Assembly (NCBI RefSeq): GCF_007741475.1
Contig: NZ_CP036261.1
Coordinates: forward strand, 558,001 to 622,000
Length of the DNA stretch: 64,000 nt
Origin: Rosistilla ulvae
Lineage (GTDB): Bacteria > Planctomycetota > Planctomycetia > Pirellulales > Pirellulaceae
Direction: 5' to 3'
Both the position numbers and the translations under genes were made by a program. Positions within the stretch are counted from its first letter, which is position 1. Every line of letters starts with the position of its first letter. Positions 23,601 through 31,060 of the stretch are shown here, one piece after another. Below the pieces are notes generated by a model. It was not told where the DNA came from and did no database searches. It saw only the letters and a program-made list of their open reading frames with translations.

Positions 23601-23797
23601 GCGCGCTGGGGTTCATTCCGATGGCAATCTCCGCCAGTTCGGGTGCCGAGGTCCAGCGGCCGCTGGCAACAGTGGTCATTGGCGGATTGATCACCTCCAC
23701 CATGTTGACCTTGTTGGTGCTGCCAACGATCTATCGATGGTTCGAGCCAAAAGAACAGGGTGATGAATCGAGGAGCAGCGAATTGTCTCCCGAGTGA
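20678..23797 (+). CDS. CzcA/CusA-family heavy-metal efflux RND pump
   Basis: A 1039-residue proton-driven inner-membrane transporter with the RND plan of two large periplasmic loops and twelve membrane helices; its N-terminus (LNSIIDASLNNRFIVMLLSL) is typical. The helix-4 signature DFGVIVDGAVVMIEN (about residues 398-412) resembles the CzcA-type (Co/Zn/Cd) subfamily more than CusA. Length matches HME-RND pumps. It acts with the adaptor encoded 3 bases upstream. No outer-membrane factor gene is in the operon, so a TolC-like channel must come from elsewhere. Confidence 0.94.
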   Translation: MLNSIIDASLNNRFIVMLLSLVILGMGAFAAMTIPLDAVPDLTNVQVQVLTNSPALGPVEVEQFITFPVENAMSGIPRITEIRSISRFGLSAVTVAFEDGTDIYWARNLINERLLQARENIPPGMGTPSLGPIATGMSEIYQFEVRADPGSEQSLSDLRTILDWQIAFQLRSVPGVIEVNTFGGELKTYEVQIDPDKLKNYGVSLSDVFTALEENNGNSGGGYIAHDAEQRLIRGEGLIQSLDDIRLIVLDSRDGVPIRISDVARVDFAPMLRQGAVTRDGDREAVIGMVMMLMGGNSRQVVADVKEKIAEIKKTLPPGVTIDTFYDRTELVAKTIHTVAENIGVGVFLVIMMLFILLGDVRAGLIVAAAIPLSAMCALIAMRYVGVSANLMSLGAVDFGVIVDGAVVMIENCVRRAMQYQKKHGGDRVPESVFRESAKEVAKPILFAGIIVIIVFIPILSLQGMEGKMFRPMAFTFMTALSAALVLSVTVMPVLASLFLARRVKAGETFLVRWIKQAYQPMLAFAMRRPALMMGGSVVAFAISVVLASGFGVEFVPKLDEGDIAIQATRLPSVSLETSIEMTKAIERCLLKFPQVETVVSKTGRPEIANDPMGVYQTDLFIRLRTDPHEGDSLPKPQLIEAMQKALEVEVPGNAFSFTQPIELRVQELVAGVRSDIGLSLYGDDLDVLKAKGDEIVKALNQVPGSADVAAQQIAGLSYMRVKLRRDALARYGINGRDVLDAIATVGGMQVGQVFEGQRRFPLQVRLQPEWRVNTERLAELRIDDPSGKPIPLAQLAEIIMEDGPVEISRDAIRRRLLVQCNVRGRDLAGFVAEAQAVVDREVKLPSGYMLRWGGQFENLQQASKRLAIAVPVALFLIFSLLYMTFNSTKLALLIYLNVPIAATGGILALWLRDMPFSISAGVGFIALFGIAVMNGVVLIEHIRHLRHSGDSQRDAVVHGAMDRLRPVLMTASCGALGFIPMAISASSGAEVQRPLATVVIGGLITSTMLTLLVLPTIYRWFEPKEQGDESRSSELSPE

Positions 23798-24305
23798 CCT
23801 GGGAGAGAGTGTCTTGGCGGGGGGCGATCCAGCGATGTTGGATCGGCAGTTTGGTTGCGAGTGCCTTCGATAACAAAACTGTGGGCGAAAGCCTCCGCCC
23901 GCCATTTTTCGCTTTGCCCGCGATTGGGTCGCAATTGTTGCGGTCTTCCAGCAAAGAAGGAGAGGATGCGGGGCGTCGCTATAGAACAACGATGGCAAGT
24001 GTCCGAAGCGGGGGATTCGATGTTGATTCCCTGCCCTAATCAATTTTGATTAGAAATGGACTTCGGTCCGGGGCCGGGCAGTGTGTTCCCGCGAATCAGT
24101 TCGCGGGAACCAACGGAATGCGAAACGTGCCATGCACCCATGCGGCCGCGTGAACAGAGTCACAAGCCCGCCTTTCGAACGCGTTTGGTGTCGAAGGCCG
24201 TGATCTAGGTTGCTTTCGAGTTGCCGTGTCATATTGGTTGAATCGCTGTAAACTGTTAGCAACTTCCATGGATTGCCAACGCCTCTCTCCCACTTTGCCG
24301 ACCCG
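23798..24305. other. intergenic region between the RND pump and potassium channel genes
   Basis: 508 bases without a credible gene. It contains the 11-bp hairpin at 24085-24110 and an imperfect GC-rich palindrome near 23880-23905. A promoter for the channel gene is expected near 24220-24290 but none is clear. Confidence 0.45.
24085..24110. repeat. perfect 11-bp hairpin
   Basis: GTTCCCGCGAA (24085-24095), TCAG loop, TTCGCGGGAAC (24100-24110). Very stable stem about 290 bases after the RND pump gene and 196 before the channel gene. There is no U-tract, so it may be a dispersed palindrome rather than an intrinsic terminator. Confidence 0.5.
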
Positions 24306-25310
24306 ATGAAATCACCACTCGCGCGAATTCGATACGGTGCGATCATTCTGGTGTCGATCGTGTGGGGGGCCGTGATCGGGTTCCGGTTTTTGGGTGACTA
24401 CGACTGGATCGGAGCAATCTGGATGGTTGTGATCACGATCTCGACTGTCGGTTACGGCGAACATAGCAGCATGGAGCCGGAGCTGAAGTTGTTCACCGTG
24501 CTTGTGATCTTGTTGGGTATGTCGGCCGCGGTTTACACCTTTGGTGGCTTGTTTCAGTTGATGTTGGCTGGGGAATTGGAACGTGCAATTGGGCGACAAC
24601 GCATGACAAAAGATCTGAACAGAATGAGTGACCACATTATCGTTTGTGGCTACGGACGGATGGGGCAGAACTTGGCGAGCGAGTTGGCGAGTCAGGGAGA
24701 GACGTTGGTCGTGATCGACTTGGATCCCGATGTGATCCAAGAAAACAGTTCGGCCGAGATGGTCTGTTGGCAGGGGGACGCTACCGAAGAGGCAACGTTG
24801 GAAGCGGTTGGCATCGCGCGAGCGAAGACGCTTGTGATCTCGTTGCCCAACGATGCCGAGAGCGTCTTTATCACGCTGACCGCTCGGAATCTGAATCCTG
24901 ATTTGCAGATCATCGCGCGTGCGGAGAAACAGAGCACGGGGAAGAAGTTGCGGCAGGCGGGAGCTACCAAAGTTGTGATGCCAACGGTCGTGGGAGCGCG
25001 GCAGATGGCTCGCTTGATCACGCGTCCATCGACCGCTGATCTGATGGAGCGTGTCTCCGAAACCGCGTTCGTCGAATTGGAACTCGACGAACTGTTGATT
25101 GCGGAAGAATGTCCTCTCGTTGGGATGACTGTTGGGCAGACCGATGCGCATCGACTGCACAAGCTGCTGGTCATCGCGATCAAGAAATCGGACGAGAGCT
25201 TGATCTTTAATCCCGACGCAGGATACGTCTTTCAGTCGCACGACATCATCATGATTATGGGGCACGGCGAGGATATCGCCAGGTTTCGAGAGACGTTCCG
25301 GATTTGCTAA
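24306..25310 (+). CDS. potassium channel protein with TrkA/RCK domain
   Basis: A 334-residue two-transmembrane channel: TM1 (ILVSIVWGAVIGF), pore helix with selectivity filter TVGYGE (about residues 48-53), TM2 (FTVLVILLGMSAAVYTF). A Rossmann RCK_N domain follows (HIIVCGYGRMGQNLASEL, VIDLDPD, CWQGDATEEATLEAVGI), then an RCK_C domain (about 240-330, ECPLVGMTVGQTDAHR). It is a predicted K+ conduit gated by nucleotide or ion binding. The ATG at 24306 places TM1 close to the N-terminus, as in Kch/MthK-like proteins. Monocistronic as far as can be seen. Confidence 0.93.
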   Translation: MKSPLARIRYGAIILVSIVWGAVIGFRFLGDYDWIGAIWMVVITISTVGYGEHSSMEPELKLFTVLVILLGMSAAVYTFGGLFQLMLAGELERAIGRQRMTKDLNRMSDHIIVCGYGRMGQNLASELASQGETLVVIDLDPDVIQENSSAEMVCWQGDATEEATLEAVGIARAKTLVISLPNDAESVFITLTARNLNPDLQIIARAEKQSTGKKLRQAGATKVVMPTVVGARQMARLITRPSTADLMERVSETAFVELELDELLIAEECPLVGMTVGQTDAHRLHKLLVIAIKKSDESLIFNPDAGYVFQSHDIIMIMGHGEDIARFRETFRIC

Positions 25311-25927
25311 TCCGCTCGCTCGGCGGTGTCTCTATCGACGCGTCTGAAGCCTAAGCTCACGGTTTTGCGCACCAGCGTTCACTGGCTGTCTGCCGCACGA
25401 TATTTGTGCCGCCGGTCAGAGTCTGCGCGGTTTTTATCCGCCGCGCGGCCAGATTTTGTTCAGTCGCCATTCGACGGATCTGGAGCGTCTCGCGATGATA
25501 AATGCTTGCCCTAGGCGGTTTGGAGAGGCTGTTTGCTGTTTCGGCTTCATCTGGTGCGACGGAGCGGTGGGAAGCGGCCTGATGCATCGCGATCCTGTCG
25601 AGCGAAAATTTTCAAAGTTGATTTCAATGCGATATGCAGGGATTTGCTTGTTCTGTGGCCTTTCTTGCCGCAAGGTCTCCGGCGTTTGGCAGCGATTGGT
25701 ACGGCGGCTGCACTGCGGGTCGCAAGCACAATGCCTGTTGGGGATACCTGCCGCGCTTCGCATTGCTGTTCGTCGGCAGGGGGATGGCTGTGGCGCGATC
25801 TGGCGAAGTGGCGTCGGGAGCCGTGACGGTCAGTCGCCTTCGGGAACTTTGGATCGTCATTGCCAGCTCGGGCGGATTTGTCCGGTTCATTTCCTATCCA
25901 ATTCATATCAGCATCGAGGACTATGCA
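25311..25927. other. intergenic region before the response regulator
   Basis: 617 bases with overlapping open frames on both strands but no recognisable protein, which I regard as non-coding. A 6-bp hairpin (25299-25314, CGGATT/AATCCG) overlaps the end of the channel gene and could contribute to termination. The in-frame upstream extension of the response regulator (from 25634) has no domain content. Confidence 0.4.
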
Positions 25928-26602
25928 ATGACCGCCGCACCATTCAACGTGTTGGTCGTCGACGACGAACCGGGGATTCGCATCGGGTTAGCCAGAGGAC
26001 TGTTTGGGGAAGCCGACTTGGTCGCTACGGCGGCGGATGCCAACGAGGCGCTGGAACTGTTTGGCAAAGAAACGTTTCACTTTGTGATCATCGATTTCAA
26101 TTTGAGGTCCGGCCTTTCGGGGCTCGAACTGTTGCAGCAATTTCATAAGTTGCAGCCCGGTGCCGACGCGATCGTGATCACTGCTTATGGATCGGTCGAT
26201 GTTGCGGTGCAGGCGATGCGAGCTGGCGCGTTGGACTTCGTTCCCAAACCATTGGATTTGAACGATGTGCGACAGCGGGTGCGGAGCGCTCGCATGAAAC
26301 ATCGATTGGAATCGGAAAGCAATCGGGTGCCGAAGGCTCCGGGCGATGGGCCTCCAAACGAAGTCGACGGCGATGTTGGCGAGCAGCTTCCGTCGCCAAG
26401 TCTGCTGCAAGCTTCGCGTGGTTTGTCCGCCGCGTCGGGGCCGTTGCCTAATTCGCTCGCCGAAGCGGTTCAGGAGTGTGAGCGGATGACGATTAATCGG
26501 GCGTTACAGGCCTGTGGTCGCCACCGCGAGAAGACAGCCAAGGCGCTGAAGATCAGCGTCAGGACATTGCACTACAAAATGGGACGCTACTCGCTGCATT
26601 GA
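25928..26602 (+). CDS. response regulator with Fis-type HTH (RegA/PrrA/ActR-like)
   Basis: A 224-residue two-domain regulator. The receiver domain (residues 7-125) has acidic pocket VDDE (about 11-14), phospho-acceptor Asp56 in FVIIDFNLRSG, a Thr in VITAY and Lys107 in DFVPKPLD. A linker of about 50 residues leads to a Fis-family helix-turn-helix (about 175-222: LAEAVQECERMTINRALQAC, TAKALKISVRTLHYKM). It has no AAA+ sigma54-activation domain, as in the redox regulators RegA/PrrA. No histidine kinase is adjacent, so the partner is unknown. Confidence 0.9.
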   Translation: MTAAPFNVLVVDDEPGIRIGLARGLFGEADLVATAADANEALELFGKETFHFVIIDFNLRSGLSGLELLQQFHKLQPGADAIVITAYGSVDVAVQAMRAGALDFVPKPLDLNDVRQRVRSARMKHRLESESNRVPKAPGDGPPNEVDGDVGEQLPSPSLLQASRGLSAASGPLPNSLAEAVQECERMTINRALQACGRHREKTAKALKISVRTLHYKMGRYSLH

Positions 26603-26630
26603 GTTGGCCCGACGCGCTTCATGCTGCCAA

Positions 26631-27896
26631 TTACTCTTCGTCTGTCAGCGCAATCGGAACGCGGCAGCTGAACGTCGCCGCGGGATCGCCGCGATCGACG
26701 ATCGAACTCCACAGCGACGCGATCGTTCGTTTTGCAGGTCCCGAGAAAATTGTGCGGCCTTCGTAGATGACCTCGGTCGGTGAATTCAAGTCGACGAAAT
26801 CGTCGCGCAGCAGAAGTGCAAATCGGTCGACGTCGGATGCTTCGATCGTGAAGGTGTTACCGTTTCGCGACGCGATGATTTTGCTGCCCTGTTTGGCAGT
26901 GCCGTCGGGAACGGCCAGCCAGTAGAACCGTCGATGCAGAACATCGTCTTGCAACCAAACCACTCTCTGTGGCAACACGTTTCGAGTGAATTGCATCATC
27001 CACTTCATCCCCGAAACATCTTGGCGGTCCATCCAGTGCCCTTTTTCGGCATGGATTTCAACCCAATGGCGATAGCCCTCTGGATCGTTTTCACGCAGCG
27101 TCGCCAGTTCCCGTTTCCATCTCGCCGCATGTTCGTTCCGCTGATACGCCGCGTCACGCTCGCCCATGTGTAACGTGAATGGCAGGTTTCGCAGCCCCAG
27201 TGGGTTCGTTTCGTTGGGGTGCCCGGCCATCATCGCAGCCGCGGCGAACTGGTCGGCCATTCGCGGTGCGAGTTGGTAGACGCCGTCGCCGCCGGCCGAA
27301 TAACCGGTGAGGTAGACGCGGTCGGGATTCACGTTTTCCAGCAGCACCATGTTCTCGATCAAACGCGTGAACAATGGATCGATATGCGGCAGGTGCCACA
27401 TGTTCCAGGCATCGGTGGACGCTCGGGGAGCGACGTAGATCCCTTGCTCCAGAGTGTACAAACCGATCTGGTTTTGCCACTGTTGATCGTTCACGCGAGC
27501 CGTCGTTCCACCGCCGCCGTGCATCGAGATCACGAGGCTGTATCCGCCGGCGGGCGGTTCTCCATAACGGCGTTTCCGATATTTCATCGATATGCCGTCG
27601 ACCTGAACGACATTCGCAGCGTGTTCTTTGGTTCGCTCGGGGCGAATTTGATTCCGATAGGCGGACCACAGGCTTCGTTCCGCCGCGACACATTGTTGCC
27701 GTGTCAGCGGCGTGGTGGCGAAGTCTTGCGATGTGAGTTCAACCAACGCGTTTGCGTCAGATCTCAAGTAGTCATCGAGTTGACGAATGACCGGCAGTTC
27801 GTCCGCTGGTGGTTCGGACGACCAGCTGCTGCCCGCCTGGAACATCAGCAGGCCAGCCACAGCTAGGATCGCCGTCAAGTTTTTCATTCGCCACAT
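26631..27896 (-). CDS. exported alpha/beta hydrolase (polyhydroxybutyrate depolymerase-like esterase)
   Basis: About 421 residues with an N-terminal signal (MKNLTAILAVAGLLMFQAG). The esterase core has an oxyanion-hole region SMHGGGGTT, nucleophile elbow GYSAGGDG and a late His in EKGHWMD, resembling extracellular PHB-depolymerase/feruloyl-esterase-like hydrolases. The ATG at 27896 is chosen because GGGAG lies 9 bases before it; 27905 and 27887 are alternatives. It is the last of three same-strand genes (LssY_C protein, unknown exported protein, this one) with gaps of 61 and 44 bases. Substrate unknown. Confidence 0.8.
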   Translation of the reverse strand: MWRMKNLTAILAVAGLLMFQAGSSWSSEPPADELPVIRQLDDYLRSDANALVELTSQDFATTPLTRQQCVAAERSLWSAYRNQIRPERTKEHAANVVQVDGISMKYRKRRYGEPPAGGYSLVISMHGGGGTTARVNDQQWQNQIGLYTLEQGIYVAPRASTDAWNMWHLPHIDPLFTRLIENMVLLENVNPDRVYLTGYSAGGDGVYQLAPRMADQFAAAAMMAGHPNETNPLGLRNLPFTLHMGERDAAYQRNEHAARWKRELATLRENDPEGYRHWVEIHAEKGHWMDRQDVSGMKWMMQFTRNVLPQRVVWLQDDVLHRRFYWLAVPDGTAKQGSKIIASRNGNTFTIEASDVDRFALLLRDDFVDLNSPTEVIYEGRTIFSGPAKRTIASLWSSIVDRGDPAATFSCRVPIALTDEE

Positions 27897-27940
27897 CGAT
27901 GTCATCTCCCAGGATGGGCTCGGCGAGTGCGGGGGCCGCT

Positions 27941-29494
27941 TTAGAATTCGATCTGGTACTTCTCGGTCATCTTGCGGCGGATTTCCGTGGTCGATATTGC
28001 GATCTCTTGCATGATGTTGTTAGCCGACGCATACCCTTTGCTTGTCTCTTGTTGCTGGATCTGAGCAAGCTGTTCTCCATCCTGACGGAGCGACGCGCGG
28101 GGATTGTATTGGTAGCGGTAGGCATAGGCGCCACCAACACCGCCGCCGTAGGGGCCGTAATGTGCCTCCGCGCCCGCCGCGTACTTGTAGTTGTAAATTT
28201 GTGCGTCGGGCATGTTCATCATGCGTGATGCCGTTTTCACACCAGCCGACCGCATCGCGTTTTGCGAATTCCGCAGCGCACCGGAAACCTGAGTCGCAAA
28301 GGTCACCATCGCGGGATCGACGTGTAGGATCGGCAACGCATCGATCTTCGCTGCGTATTTCGCATACCAGATCGCTTCCAAACCAGGTGTTGTCGTTTGG
28401 TGTTGCTGATCTTCGTGCTTCAGATCGTTGATCAAAAGGTTGATCGATTTGAAGTACTGCTGCGTCGCATGTGCCATCAGTTTTGGGTCTGGCTTTTTCG
28501 AATCGGTCGACGTGGAAGCTGACGAGTTCGGCAGTGGTTTAAAGCCCGGAGGCATGTCGAACAGGCTGAAGACACGCTGGATTCCGCTCGACTGCAGACT
28601 TCCTTTAAGCAACATCTCCTTGGAGCCCACCTGGACTTGCCAGTCCTTGAATTCGTTGATCATCAGGCCGTGGCTGCCCAGCGTTTCCAGGATCAACGCT
28701 TTGGCAAAGTCCTTGCTGGCCGAGATGTCTTCGTCGAAATCAATTTTCAGGCCACCTGTGACATGGTCGCTGATCTCGATGCCCAGAGTCACTCCGCGAA
28801 CGCTCGATAACGCTTTGGCAAGTTGATCCAGGTCGGCCTTCTTGCCTTGAAGCGATTTCGTTTGCGTCAATTGGTGACGGATGAACTGCGGCGAAAGTAA
28901 GTTCTTCAGATCCATTGCCAAGATGATCGGCACGTCTTTCTTGTCTGCGAAGGCTTCCGCTTCGAGCAGGTAGGGCGTCAAGGGTTTGCGATCGGACATC
29001 GAAAATACGTCGTCGATCCATGCGGCCACTTGTTGCCGATCGGCTGGGTACATCACACCGGCGATCGACTTGCCAAACTTGACCACGTAGGTATTGTTGG
29101 GAAGGACGGCCGCGTCTTGCCGGCTGATCGTGTCGACGTTGCCGCCGTGGCGCTCGGTGACCGTCAACATATCCGGCTCTTCGCTAAGATCCATGACCGA
29201 TGCCTGCCATCGCGGATGCATCAGTTCGATGTCCATTTGAGACGCGATCGCCAAGTGCAACGCTTGGGGCGGTACCATGATCAGGCCCGCGGCAAATTTG
29301 GCCTGTTCGTTCTCGTTCCACTTCTGTTGGGTTGCCAATGGGCTCGCCATGATCTGTTCCATATTGAACAGCACCAGCGTATTGGCCTTGTTGGGAAGAT
29401 GGCGGACCAAGTTCTCAAACTGAGCATGGCTGACGGGGAGATGGATCAATGAGATCGCAGTGACCATCAGTGACGCGAGTAGAAAGTTTTTCAT
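27941..29494 (-). CDS. exported protein of unknown function
   Basis: A 517-residue protein with a clear signal peptide (FLLASLMVTAISLIHLPVSHAQ). The following LVRHLPNKANTLVLFNMEQIM and KFGKSIAGVMYPADRQQVAAWI resemble planctomycete-specific secreted proteins without a named domain. A Gly/Tyr/Ala-rich stretch near residues 440-460 precedes a charged helical C-terminus. It lies between the LssY_C gene (61 bases upstream) and an esterase gene (44 bases downstream), probably one operon. I do not recognise a family. Confidence 0.75.
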   Translation of the reverse strand: MKNFLLASLMVTAISLIHLPVSHAQFENLVRHLPNKANTLVLFNMEQIMASPLATQQKWNENEQAKFAAGLIMVPPQALHLAIASQMDIELMHPRWQASVMDLSEEPDMLTVTERHGGNVDTISRQDAAVLPNNTYVVKFGKSIAGVMYPADRQQVAAWIDDVFSMSDRKPLTPYLLEAEAFADKKDVPIILAMDLKNLLSPQFIRHQLTQTKSLQGKKADLDQLAKALSSVRGVTLGIEISDHVTGGLKIDFDEDISASKDFAKALILETLGSHGLMINEFKDWQVQVGSKEMLLKGSLQSSGIQRVFSLFDMPPGFKPLPNSSASTSTDSKKPDPKLMAHATQQYFKSINLLINDLKHEDQQHQTTTPGLEAIWYAKYAAKIDALPILHVDPAMVTFATQVSGALRNSQNAMRSAGVKTASRMMNMPDAQIYNYKYAAGAEAHYGPYGGGVGGAYAYRYQYNPRASLRQDGEQLAQIQQQETSKGYASANNIMQEIAISTTEIRRKMTEKYQIEF

Positions 29495-29555
29495 CGCAGG
29501 TTGCTCGTTGGATTGAAGTCAGAAATCGAAGATTGGTAGTTTACTAGAGAGGCAG

Positions 29556-30296
29556 TTACGGTTCCGTTGCTCGGATCACGCCGATGTAAAGGCTGCCGTC
29601 GGTGTGCCAGGGATCGCCGCCGCCGTTGTATCCATCGTGTTGTTGATGGAAATTGGGTTCGATCGAATGCTCGGCCAGTTGTCCGGTCTGTTCGAGGCAT
29701 TGAAATAAGTAGTCGCGTTCGGCATCGATGTCGGCCGCGGTGACGTGCGTGATCTGACCGGTTGTATGGCTCAGCCCCACGCGTTTGTCATAGACCGCCG
29801 AGCCTAGCCATTTGGGCCGACCCTCGGGATTCACTTCGTCCGTTTTCCATAATCGAACATGATGTCGATGCCGTGGGTTGTCACCGACCGGTTGTTCGAA
29901 GGCCAGGTCTTCCTTGCGGCCAAACAGATACAGGCTGCTGACCGGAGCGGCATCGTCGGGTCGCGACAGGACGGTGTCCGCTGCGATCTTGAGGTCACTT
30001 TTCAGACCCAACGCGGCGGCCGAATACCAATCGGCGGCCTTCATGATCTGCTGTAGCTGAGCTTCGCTGCCGATCAGTTCAACATTCAGTGGGTCGCCGG
30101 GATGGCCGTCGCTGGTTCGTGTGATCCGCGGTTGGTCGTCTAGGTCTGGATGCCGCCGAATGTAGAGTTCCCAGGCCCAAGGTGCGGCCAAATAGGCGAC
30201 GGCAAGCCATAAAAATAGAGAGGCGACAATCACTTTTGTGAGCCACTTTGTTCGGCCGTGTGGTTTTCGTTTATTAGTTTCTGGTTCGGTGTCCAT
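29556..30296 (-). CDS. LssY C-terminal domain membrane-anchored protein
   Basis: A 246-residue protein: a basic cytosolic N-terminus, one membrane helix (VIVASLFLWLAVAYLAAPWAW), and an LssY_C domain. The domain starts with LNVELIGSEAQLQQIMKAA and contains SLYLFGRKEDLAFEQP, RHRHHVRLWK, GSAVYDKRVGLSH and DIDAERDYL. LssY_C domains are found next to PAP2 phosphatases and DedA proteins; their function is unclear. The start may instead be the in-frame ATG at 30359; neither has a strong ribosome site. First gene of a likely three-gene operon. Confidence 0.8.
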   Translation of the reverse strand: MDTEPETNKRKPHGRTKWLTKVIVASLFLWLAVAYLAAPWAWELYIRRHPDLDDQPRITRTSDGHPGDPLNVELIGSEAQLQQIMKAADWYSAAALGLKSDLKIAADTVLSRPDDAAPVSSLYLFGRKEDLAFEQPVGDNPRHRHHVRLWKTDEVNPEGRPKWLGSAVYDKRVGLSHTTGQITHVTAADIDAERDYLFQCLEQTGQLAEHSIEPNFHQQHDGYNGGGDPWHTDGSLYIGVIRATEP

Positions 30297-30359
30297 CGTG
30301 TGTCTGTTGATTGGCTGCGGATCGGCAGGCCGCAGCGTGGTGCGGCCCGGCTGGTTCAT

Positions 30360-31060
30360 GTTCGATATCGACTATTGGGCCTTCGCGACGACCGGCGTTT
30401 GCCCGCTTCCGCTGCCGGCTAGCAAGGGTTCTCGTCGTCATCATGTTGGCATTTTATGGCGGCGATTGGAGACGCGGTGGCTGTATGTTCACCTGTCGGG
30501 TTGGAGCTTCGAGCGACAGTGCCGTTGTAGTCTTCGGCCTCAGGATTTGCACCTGGCAATTCGTCCGAGGATCTAAATTGACCAAGGTTTCACAGATCCC
30601 GTGAAAACATCGACGTCTTTCTGGAGTCGGTGTGGCCGAGAATTGAATGACGCAAACGCCAGCGTTCCGCGAACCTCTTCTGGCTGATGGGGATGTTGCC
30701 GGCCGGATCGGCCAGAATCGGACGTCGTGGTTTGCGTTGGGATCTTGTTGCGATCCGAAGGTCGAATGGCGGCGCCACGCTGGCGGGAATCAGCCTGCAG
30801 CATCGATTGGCGTGTTAGGCTAATTCGATCGAGTCGATTGGTGTCAGCTGAATTAGATGACGGTTTCCGAGGTGCCTCGCTGCAGCAAGGTGAGGACCGC
30901 GACGTGTTGAACCACAGTGGTGCACTCGGGCGGGGGATTCAATCGTCCTTAGAAGTCGCGCAGACGCAATTGACAAAATGAATCGCCGGCCAATGTTGCC
31001 GGGCGACTCAATTTGTCTATCTTTTTGCGTCTGTTGATTGAGGTGTTAGTGATCGAACGG
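30360..31060. other. intergenic region between the DUF1254 and LssY_C genes
   Basis: About 700 bases. Only short open frames without recognisable motifs are present on either strand, and no strong hairpin or promoter was identified. It must contain the promoter of the minus-strand LssY_C operon. Possibly decayed sequence. Confidence 0.4.

Noticed and set aside
25456-25927. Longer N-terminus or separate gene before the response regulator
   Set aside because: The receiver domain begins right after ATG 25928, and upstream residues have no domain or signal character.
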